DNA from: Rhizodiscina lignyota | Lineage: Eukaryota; Ascomycota; Dothideomycetes; Aulographales; Rhizodiscinaceae | Assembly: GCA_010015805.1 (NCBI GenBank) | Contig: ML978122.1 | Location: forward strand, 1,770,453-1,834,452 | Direction: 5' to 3' | DNA: 64,000 nt | Shown here: positions 50,501 to 59,176 of the stretch, piece after piece | How the letters are laid out: each line of letters begins with the position of its first letter | Numbering within the stretch: position 1 is the first letter of the stretch | The notes under the pieces: generated by a model | The model's database searches: none | The model's input: the letters and a program-made list of their open reading frames with translations, nothing else | What the model was told of the DNA's origin: nothing | Translations under genes and position numbers: made by a program

Positions 50501-51091
50501 AGCCCCAATGATCTACTCTACCGTCTCCGCCAAGTCGTTTGCGGCGAAGAATGTGGCTCCCTTCCATCTGGTGTTCCTTCCGCAGACGTCTCAACAGGCC
50601 AAGACGGCGACAAATGTGGCCTCGCAGTCGCACTTCCAGGCAATGTCCAAGCGATGATGTACCGCGGCACAGCAGCCAACGGCTCCGAATTGCAGGAATG
50701 CTGGGACGAGACTCAGCACATCATCGACGACTGCATCAACTCGCAGCCCAATCTCGGCTGGGCGAACGGACCGGATGACTTCCAGTTCTACCAAGGCGGT
50801 TTCATGAGCTTGAATGCGGCGATGCCCGGTAGCATCAGCTACTCGACGTTCGATGGATCGAATGTCATGCCTACCCCGACGCCTACTACAGTGTCGTGTC
50901 CAGATGGGTGCACGCCGGCGGGAGGATCTTGTTTGTGTGACGGTGGCCCGGCGACGACGACTACAAGCTCGAATCCATACCCCCTTTGTACGGGTGTGGA
51001 TATTGCGAGCTTGACTTGTGATAATAACTGCTGTGGATTTATTGCTTGCCCGGATTGGTGCAACAATAACTGCGGTGGATCAGTTTGTTGA
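47600..51091 (+). CDS. Large secreted subtilisin-like serine protease (S8) with Cys-rich C-terminal modules
   Basis: Five exons (47600-48562, 48622-49118, 49166-49280, 49331-49565, 49614-51091), 1095 residues. Signal peptide MFRSILFLSGVGAALAQ, then about 300 residues rich in Ser/Thr/Pro with clustered Cys (SCSTKTTVSSCVVSVFC). The catalytic triad is complete: Asp in VYIVDSGAT (about 385), His in GYGKYHGTCMLS (about 426) and Ser in GTGTSIASAVTAGL (about 602), with oxyanion Asn in GSGNNGA. After the protease comes a Ser-rich linker, then two related Cys modules (about 50037-50340 and 50500-50830) and a very Cys-rich end (CDNNCCGFIACPDWCNNNC). It is probably cell-wall bound or extracellular. The role of the C-terminal modules is unknown. 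Confidence 0.88.
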
Positions 51092-51940
51092 GCTCACTCC
51101 AGTGACGCAAGGAACTTCCATTTACTTCATTTCAACATACTTCGTTCGCAACACATGGTATTGCACATGTTAAGCAGAAAATAGAATTTAGGTGAAGTGC
51201 TATTTTCAATGAAAGAATACGATTGATCAATGGTCCGTCAACTCGAAAGAACTGAACCACAGGCACCGTTCGCCGATATTATCGCTCACAGTTTACTCTG
51301 CTACGCATCGTAAACAACATTTTAAAACAATACTGAAACATCTCAGTCTGCCGACGCCGATACTTACTCCGCAGGTCAAGTACGAAGGTAAAGTGGCGCA
51401 GCCACTAGATCTTATTTAGTATAGTCTCATCCTCCCACGGAACCTTGGAGCAAAAAGTTGGCGGCAGCTTTCTGAGCTCATGAACAATAGAATATTGAAT
51501 GTAAGATACAACAGTCACTAGATTCGTCTTCGACTTTCAGCATCATCTTTGGAGTCCTGGGAACCGCGGTGGCCATCCCTTCTATGCTTCTCGCAGTGAT
51601 CAAGCTGAGGAACTATTGGCTTTCTCGACCCGCTACCGTGAAAAATGCGCTCTTTCGCTGAAGCTAGACGGGACCCTGGCTTAGCGCTCATGAATTTAAA
51701 ACTACAGATCTGTGGTTGCGAGTGAGTGCACAGTTTACTTTAGAATCTTAGCGGTAGCTTTTACCCCCTAATAGCTCGAGCGAAAGAACGATAGCGCGTT
51801 TGCGCATCTTGGAAAGAAATCATTTACCCCTCTTTGCAATTGTAAAGTCCTGTGTCGCTGTCTCCGTGTTCTTGTTGATCTGATTCCGCATGCTCACTCC
51901 ATTGGCGTCGGGATAACTTCCATCATACATAAAACAGTCG
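51092..51940. other. Convergent intergenic region with a membrane-protein relic
   Basis: Between the subtilase and the 3' end of the NACHT gene. Only the small membrane-motif sequence at 51521 is noteworthy. Confidence 0.45.
51521..51661 (+). pseudogene. Relic of small single-pass membrane protein family (copy A)
   Basis: The frame reads DSSSTFSIIFGVLGTAVAI, then PSMLLAVIKLRNYWLSRPA, and stops at 51661. It lines up without gaps with the membrane segments of the genes at 55413 and 56681 (SSS, FG, GT, LRN, LSR are shared). I find no start codon or 5' exon in frame, and the acidic tail exon is not evident, so it is probably a fragment. It could also be the second exon of a gene whose first exon I missed. 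Confidence 0.5.
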
Positions 51941-54079
51941 TCAGTCGTTATCCCAGCAGTCGTCTTCGATCGAGCGGGCAGTAGGATACTTTTCTTTCCA
52001 CACGCGGCGGAACTCTTCCATCACGTTAGCCGTCGCCGCGCCGTTCTGCATTTCGGCCATCTCAGCGTGCCAGTGGAATCTGCTACGCAGGAAGAAGTCG
52101 ATGTCGTCAAGGTGTTCCTGAATGTAATCGTCAAACGGGATGAACTTGAGCGTCGCAAGGAGGCCGTGGCAAGATACAAAGTGCGCATCAAAGCATGGCC
52201 CCGTGTATTTGGTCAAGACGTCTTGCACATCGTCGTTGCAGAGGAAGTCGCGGACGGTTCGGTGTAGGAAATCGACTGTGATGTGGAGGGACTCCACGGG
52301 ACTGGGTTCGCTGCTGGGGAATGGGGCGAATACCTCTAGCAGGCCCTTGGCTCTAGCATGAAGACGAGTTCGCATACGCGCGATCCTGGTCCAGACTTTG
52401 TCTCATCTCTGTGGATGTAGACCGGCTCAACCGAGCGGAGCATGAGGTGAAAATAACCCTCTAGAGTTTTCGAGAGTGCGTCTAGTCGTTTCCGCAGTAC
52501 TGTGATTGTATCTTCGTTCGAAAGCCCCTCTAGGAGTGATCTTACAACTAGATACACCCAGAGGAAGACGCCTTTGGCATCCTGTACGATCTTGGAAATC
52601 AGCTCTTCGTAGCCTTTCTCTTCGCTCTGTTTGTGAACAAACGACACGTCGGCTCCTATCGTGCTGCGTACGTAAAGCGCGATGTCTTCTCGAGTTAGGT
52701 CCTGGAGATATAACCTGCGGTTCTTGTTCCGATCAAACTCTCGTTCAAAGATAGGCCACGGTCGACTTGAGACGCAGAATTTAATACAGGCTATAGAGGA
52801 AAGGCTCTTCAAGACATCGAGGAGGTCGCGATGATTCCCATCATACTCATCCAGCCCGTCAATGAAGAAGCCAAACCTCATTGTCGACGCTTGTCCAAGA
52901 CCGTCGGCTAGTCTTTCCAGCCCAGCAAACAGCTCATCTCGAGTCCACTGATCGTCAATGGCAGCTCCACATCGGTCAGGAAATAGCTTTTCGGCGGCCT
53001 CTGGGTACGCCTCCAGTACTTCCACAAGCAGGGTCCTCATCAGGCCTTCCTGTGACTTTTGCATGGCCATGCCTGCATTCCAGAAGAAGAACTTCGCGAC
53101 AACCGGCTGGTATGGGGCAGCCCACTCCTTCAAATTTGCACGTGTTGCCGGATGGTCGCATACGAATTTCATCAGAGTAGACTTGCCAGATCCTGCTTTA
53201 CCACCGATCCAGAAGATGCCGTCATCAGGCTCGCGTGACCGTAGCCACTTTGTGAATAGGCTTTCGGACGAAACAATCCATTCGAAGGTTTTCGCATGAG
53301 CTTTCGCGATATTCGATTGCCGCACTGGGAGCTCTCGGAATCTGAGGTTGGCAAGAAATTTTGACTGCAGCCACAAAGTCGTCATGTCGGTGGCTATACT
53401 CGAAATCTTTGGTTCCAGTTTGACCAGGCTCGACTTGGTGATTCCGGTTGAACTAATTTCCATAACAGATTCGAGCTTCTCCTGCAGCCTGTCAATCTTG
53501 CCATCCTGTGCGAGATTCCTGCTCTCATTCTTGCTGGCGAGGTCGCGTAGCTCTTTCAAAATGCTCACAATGCTTGAATTCTGTTCTCTGGATCAATGTT
53601 AGCGCCGCTGAGCAGTAACGTCTCGCCACGACCTACCTCGTGCTAGCCACAAGATTCAAGCCTAACTGACTGCGATACTCATTGAGCCGCCTTCTGCATT
53701 CCTGGATCTTCGCTTGCTTAAAGGTGGCTCGCACGGCCTTCTGAAAGCTCCTTAAGATCCTTAGTTGCGGCTGCGCCTGGATCTCCTGTAGCTCCGTGAG
53801 GAGAAGATTCGCGTCTTCCTCGCATCGCTGGGCAATCGTCGCAATGCTTTGGTCATTGGCGGTAAATTTGGATCCCAGTACTTTGGATGAGCCATCTCTC
53901 AGAGTTTTACTGAGTGTTGCGAGATCCGCGGTCATGCGCTTGAGGTTCTCATGCTTGACGAGGCTGCCTTCGCGCGACTTGTAGATCTCGTGAGTGCCAG
54001 CGGCTACCTTCGAGGTGAAGTCGATGAATTGGACGATAGTGCCTGCGAGCGCAAACGCTGATAGAGGGTCAAGCACCAT
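51941..54079 (-). CDS. NACHT-domain STAND NTPase (fungal NLR-like), probably disrupted
   Basis: Exon 1 (54079-53637) encodes MVLDPLSAFALAGTIVQF and IDFTSKVAAGTHEIYKSREG, the common helical N-terminal domain of fungal STAND proteins. An intron ending at 53588 leads to a coiled linker and the NACHT domain: Walker A GGKAGSGKST, FFIDGLDEYDG (Walker B), CVSSRPWPIFE and LYLQDLTREDIALYV. This frame ends at 52336. The usual C-terminal part (MRTRLHARAKGLLEVF, ITVDFLHRTVRDFL) is present at 52375-51941 in another frame, with no clear intron between, and a linker of roughly a hundred residues normal in the family seems absent. No WD40, ankyrin or TPR repeats follow. NLR-like proteins act in non-self recognition and regulated cell death. 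It may be a decaying copy or a truncated expressed form. Confidence 0.75.
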
Positions 54080-55412
54080 TTTGGAATTAATACCTGTTTC
54101 TTGAGGGCGGCTCCATAGACGCCAGCGCCGAGGCTGGTAGCACACCTCAAGATATAGTTCAACAGCAAGCGAGTAGCTATTCAGAGATGAGTTATACTAG
54201 TCAAAAGGAAACTAAACTGGGAGGAATAGACAAAAATTCTCATCAGTCAGAAAGAAGAGGGCTTGAGATTCGGCCATGCTGTTGTAATTGCGATTGTGAT
54301 CGTGGGGCGCAAAAGCTGCGCCACAACACGGCTAGCCGTCTTCATTTTTCAGCCTTGACCTTTTAAAAACCTTGCTCCCCTCAATCCTGCAAGATTGAAC
54401 CATTGACTGGTTAAGGATAAGCCTGCAGATGCTACTAGTTGTGGTTGAGGATTCAGGACGCGAAGATCCGTCACCGACTTCAGTCTTTTACGACGGCTTG
54501 GTCTTACAGGTATTATAACTCCTTCCTCCCCTCTGCGGACTTATGGTGTGTTCTTGAGCTGAAGTGATGCCCCCATCTTCTAGGCTCAAGACAATTCCAT
54601 CACCCGGAACGGTCACGCAATTGCCATTTATGAACTTGAGGATACTTCTCTTGTACGTTGGGTTTTGGTTCACAATTCGTGTTCGAAGTATGCTGATGAG
54701 TACCTTGTATAATAGAGACTGAGGTAGCCTTGATATGCCTTGTTCTCTTGAAAGGTAGATAAAGTGATCGTACCAGATGATTTTAAAGGTTATATAAAAT
54801 ATGTGCATTGGACTTATTATGATGAGGCTGCAGTGGAAAATATCACATTACTTTTCAGAGTATAAGTCTAGAACCATCCGTGCTTTTTGATTCACATATA
54901 ATCAAACCTAAAGAATATTCCTATGAACGAGTTACTCCGCAAGCATAATAATATTAGTTCTTGCACATTCAACAGTATTCGCGTTTGAATGAAGTGACCC
55001 TACAGCAGTGATCCTGTAGCATTAGTTAGTTCGTGGGCGATGGTTCTTGTCAGAGGATTTTGAGTGCCAAGCCCTTTCAAAGCCCTTTCAAACGTTTTGA
55101 AAGGGCTTGGCACTCAAAATCCTCTGAGGTTTCACTAACCAGGGCATCGGGACGCCTTGGCGCAGCCTACAATACCCAGTAGAATCAAGCCCCGGCCGTC
55201 AGCTCCCGTTTTTGGGCTGTCCCTAGCTGTCTTAACTTCGATTCTGCCGAGCGGTTCGCCCATTTTCACAGAATCATGGCTCCAAGATGTGTATTTAATA
55301 TCTGCACACCTGCACTGCTTGATTCAGTCTGTTTGCCCTCGAATCCATCTCATAGATTCTTGCAAATTCTTTTCCAGAAGAGAATATAAAAGGATACCTG
55401 CTGTTTCAGATC
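54080..55412. other. Intergenic region with perfect hairpin
   Basis: Upstream of the divergent NACHT and small membrane-protein genes. AT-rich at 54760-54960. A 106-codon frame on - (54488-54808) has no recognisable feature. The hairpin at 55051 is listed separately. Confidence 0.45.
55051..55126. repeat. Perfect 31-bp inverted repeat with 14-base loop
   Basis: The left arm 55051-55081 (starting CAGAGGATTTTGAGTGCCAA) and right arm 55096-55126 (ending GGCACTCAAAATCCTCTG) are exact reverse complements over 31 bases. The loop repeats part of the arm (GCCCTTTCAAA), so the arm's inner end is also directly duplicated. It could form a DNA cruciform or an RNA hairpin. No coding frame. Confidence 0.9.
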
Positions 55413-55839
55413 ATGCCTTTACCATGCTCGTCACAGACCGAGCACTATTCTGGCGGGACTGACTCGCCCGCCGCCACCCCTGTCGCTCGAACAACGCAGT
55501 TGGCTCCACCTCGCCAAGTCAACTCCTCTTCCATTGAAAACATCACGTTCGGCGTTTTAGCGACTGTCCTTGCAATTGCTTCCGTTATCGTAGGAATATT
55601 GCAATGGAGGAGCCGTAGGCTCTCGCCCACCGCCACCCAGCCCAGTGATCCAGACCTAGAGAGTCCTCGGTCTGGAGCGATACCTCTAGAGCCTACGAAT
55701 ATTCCATCGGTACGCCGAGCCTTATTTTGTATGCACTTAGAATTCAAAACTCACCATTCAGTCTCACGAGGACCAAAGCCGCGAGGAATTCCACAGCGGG
55801 GAGGAGACAGCGGACGACCGGGATCACGAAGAATTTTAG
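55413..55839 (+). CDS. Small single-pass membrane protein, unrecognised family (copy B)
   Basis: Two exons (55413-55709, 55762-55839), 124 residues. A Ser/Thr/Pro-rich N-terminus of about 40 residues has no signal peptide. One membrane segment follows at about 44-63 (ITFGVLATVLAIASVIVGIL), then an arginine cluster (QWRSRRLS), which by the positive-inside rule suggests the C-terminus is cytosolic. After the intron comes a very acidic tail (SHEDQSREEFHSGEETADD). The gene at 56681 has the same order and an intron at the same relative place with the same phase, which supports both models. I know of no named family. It is divergent from the NACHT gene. Confidence 0.65.
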
Positions 55840-56205
55840 AGTGGTCTAATAAGAGACATAAACCGGATTTCTAGATCTTCGAGACATTCGATCTAGCTGT
55901 TTCGCAACGTACCGACGGTTTGATTAAGAGTACTATTATCTAGTATGCTAGGTAGAGAAATGCCAGCATATATTCTAGAGACTCTAGCAGGCGGTGTCTA
56001 AGTAATTCTAGAGACGAGTGAATCCCGTGTTTGCACATTCGAGCCGGAATTTGAATACTTATCCTAAAAGCGAGGTCGTTTGGCACAGCAGAAAAGGGGT
56101 CCTAATCGCACACGTAGCACGCGCCAGTACGCGCCTCTCAGTCAATCATTTCCCCTGGGAACCTGAAGCTTCAGGCGGTCGACACTTATTCTATTGAGGT
56201 ATGCC
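55840..56205. other. Intergenic, no gene seen
   Basis: Between the small membrane-protein gene and the helicase relic. No feature recognised. Confidence 0.4.
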
Positions 56206-56574
56206 GATCTCACTTTACTGAATGGCAAACTCCAGGCCTCGCGGCCTTAGGTTCCCCTCATCTTGGCTTAGGCGTTGACCATCTACAAGGCGCAGGGACA
56301 AACACTCGAGCGTGTTAAAGTCAATCTTGGGCGTATATTCGAGAAGGGGCAGGCGTACGTCGCCCTGAATCGTATGCCCTTAATAGCGGGACTGCAGGTG
56401 CTCAACTTCGACCCGAAAAAGGCTGTAGTGTATAATAAGGTGCGGAGCTTCTATACGGGCTTCTCAAGAGCGGAGAATGCGGGTAGGAAGAAGGTTGTCT
56501 CGCGGAATCAGAGACTGGATGGGTTGAGGCTGAAGATTATGAGGGCTTCAGTTACAATCTCCGGTCAACTTTAG
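56206..56574 (+). pseudogene. PIF1-like DNA helicase C-terminal relic
   Basis: The frame reads NGKLQASRP[31 protein letters not shown], then [26 protein letters not shown]. This is the end of a PIF1-family 5'-3' helicase (motifs V and VI; the usual wording is [21 protein letters not shown]...AYVALSRA). Both stops are TAG at places where CAG (Gln) and TGG (Trp) are expected, so single C-to-T or G-to-A transitions explain them. The rest of the helicase is absent. It may come from a duplicated host PIF1 or from a Helitron. Confidence 0.75.
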
Positions 56575-56680
56575 AGATCACCATATCATTTGAATTTCTG
56601 GTGCGCTTGCTTTCAACCTGCGATTGCGTGTTGATATATATCGAGCTTTCTTAATTCGATTGAATCAAATAAACTGTCAA

Positions 56681-57090
56681 ATGGCTCATGGGACTTTGGC
56701 TCGCGACGGACCGTTAGGGATTCCCGTGGGCCTACGAGCTCCGCTCCTCAGACACCTCGATTCTTCCTCAGTCGTCAGCATTACATTTGGCATTATAGGA
56801 ACGGTGCTTACTCTTTGTACCATCGTTATTGCCATACTCCAGCTGAGGAACACCAGACTATCCCGAAAGGCAGCGGAGTTTGTTGGTGATATGGAGCTAG
56901 GTTTAATGGAGCACAGCGATTCTCCAGTGGTACACCGATTTGTTACCGCTCATTGTGGGCATGGCTGATTCTGTTGTAGTCGAATCAGAGTGATCCTGAC
57001 GAAGGCCACGCCGATATCCTTTACGAAGAACATACTCCGAGTATGCAAACCGCCGTATCATCCGCCATATCATCGGTATGTGGGCCATGA
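56681..57090 (+). CDS. Small single-pass membrane protein, unrecognised family (copy C)
   Basis: Two exons (56681-56929, 56980-57090), about 119 residues. Residues 27-60 hold LDSSSVVSITFG, a membrane segment (about 31-53, IIGTVLTLCTIVIAIL) and QLRNTRLSRK, then an acidic stretch (GDMELGLMEHSD). The second exon continues the acidic tail (SNQSDPDEGHADILYEEH). A further GTATGT donor near the end could extend the gene. Same architecture and intron place as the gene at 55413, and same membrane motif as the relic at 51521. No known family; function unknown. Confidence 0.6.
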
Positions 57091-57649
57091 CATCAGGTTT
57101 GTTTAGACTGATCGTTATAGACACGTGAAGAGCGTTGAGGAAGTTGTCCCAAACAAGGTTCTCGAATACAGTGAGTGACGATGATTAGTGTTGTACAGAT
57201 GGACCTGGATAAAGGATGAAGGCTTTGGGTCGAGGATGACAGCCACAAAACATTGACCTGTTGAAATGCATCGTCAGTTCAGTAATGATAAACTGTAATT
57301 AACGCCATGTCGTCTTAGAAATAATAGCTGAAGTATACTGTATATCGTATTCAGTTTCAGCCATCCTTCTGCACGGGCTGGAGAGCAAAACTGGATTGAG
57401 CTGTGTATCTGATTGCGAAAGTATTCACTTTAAGCAATGATTAATGATGAGGATAACTTTATAGGTTGCTGTCATAGTCAGGACGGATCACAGTGTCTCA
57501 CTTGCAACAAGAAAGTACGAAGAAGGCAGTAACAATCAGAATCGTTGTGATTGAAGAGGTTCTCATTTCCGTGGAACCGTTACAGCATGTGCAGATGAAA
57601 GGACCCGAACCTCGCCAGAACTCGCGGCATCTCCCCGATGCTTGATGAC
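57091..57649. other. Convergent 3' intergenic region
   Basis: About 560 bases between the small membrane-protein gene and the 3' end of the uS5 gene. No gene seen. Confidence 0.45.
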
Positions 57650-58514
57650 TTAGTATCTCTTACCCTCGCGCAGCACATCGCTGTACTCCTCGAGCGGGCT
57701 CCTGATAAGCTTCGTCTCCGTCCACAGGTTGGGCGTCAAGAAGCCGTACGTGCTCGTGACCGCAACGAAGGTCGCCTTCAGGGTGTTCTCGAGAGTCTTG
57801 GTGGATCCGGAAGAGGCGGTGTAGGAGTCTTGGACACCAGCGAGCTGGAGCAGACGCTTGACGGCGGGAGATGCGACGAGACCAGTACCACGTGGAGCGG
57901 GGATGAGCTATTCAATGTTAGTCTTGGGAATCACCGCTATATGTACAAGCCATCAAACGTACCCTGACAGTGACGGAACCGCACTTTCCACTCTCCTTTG
58001 TGGGCAGCGAATGCGGCTCACCAAGATTCGTGCCCCAATAGCCCCTACGAATCGGCACAACACTCAACTTGGCAATGATGATGGCCGCGCGAATCGCCGT
58101 CGCAACCTCCTTGCTCGTCTTGATACCGAGACCAACATGTCCCTCGCTATCGCCAATGACGACAATGGCCTTGAAGCGCGTGCGCTGACCGGCGCGCGTC
58201 TGCTTCTGCACCGGCTTGATCTTCATCACCTCGTCCTTGAGCTTGGGCAGGAAGAAGTCGACGATCTGGTACTCCTTGATGGGCAGCGAGTGCAGGTAGA
58301 TCTCCTCCATCGACTTGATCTTGCCCGCCTTGACGAGGCGGCCCAGCTTCGTGACCGGCTGCCACTCCTTCTCCTCGGTCTTGCCGCCGCGACGGCCGCG
58401 TCCTCGACCACGGCCTCGTCCTCGATCACCGCCGCGACCGCGGTCGCCAAAGCCTCCGCGTCCAGCAGGAGCACCACCTGCACCACCTGCAGGAGCAGGA
58501 GCAGCATCAGCCAT
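57650..58514 (-). CDS. RPS2: 40S ribosomal protein S2 (uS5)
   Basis: Two exons (58514-57963, 57907-57650), 269 residues, standard length. An RGG-rich N-terminus ([20 protein letters not shown]) is typical and a known arginine-methylation target in the family. Then comes [23 protein letters not shown], the S5 double-stranded RNA-binding fold ([19 protein letters not shown]), [29 protein letters not shown] and, after the intron, [20 protein letters not shown]. It sits at the mRNA entry of the small subunit. Upstream, a GCTAAC...CCGCAG pair before ACCTCAAG suggests an intron in the 5' UTR, common for fungal ribosomal protein genes. Confidence 0.96.
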
Positions 58515-59176
58515 GTTGGATGTGATAGTTTGTGTTTAGTGAGGGTTGTCGAGGTTTGTGTGCGGAGGACTTGAGGTCTGCGGTTGAAGGATGCTGTTAG
58601 CACTTGCTCATGAGATGTTTCGGCGTGTTAATATCGACCCCAGCGCCGGAGAATTCGAGGGAATTAGGATCATAGAGCAATTACTACTTACATGCTTGGT
58701 GGTGACGTGCCGTCCGCAACTTTCCTGGAAATTTTGATTGAATTGAAGCTTGAAGTGCGCAAAATGTGTAATAGCTCGCTTAATGTGCATCACGTGAATT
58801 TCGACAGGGACCAAAACATCTGACCCCTGTCAAAATGATGGGCCCTGATTAGCGAGAAATTTGAGCCTCAACACCAAATGGAAGAATAGTATCACAGATG
58901 TCAAGTATTTGCACAAGCTCAGGTGATTCCATTGCGTCATGAAAATCTCGCTTTGGCGGAGTCATTATCTTACAGTCCGTATCGTGACATACCTATGTCG
59001 TGTACCAGAAGGTGTAAAAAAAGTGAAACCCATGCAAATCCCTTCGTCAAACCTCGATACCTGTATGTAATGAAACCCGTAACCCTCTGCAGCCAGCACC
59101 TGTCCAGCATTGGAACTTTGCAGATGTTCAACACTCCAAGCACAATGATGCAAGCACAATGAGACCAAGCGAAACC
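58515..59176. other. Intergenic region: RPS2 promoter and PPZ 3' flank
   Basis: Holds the RPS2 leader with a probable 5' UTR intron (acceptor at about 58581) and the region downstream of the phosphatase. No other gene supported. Confidence 0.5.

Noticed and set aside
54488-54808. 106-codon frame on - near the NLR gene
   Set aside because: AT-rich region, no similarity that I recognise, no start context.
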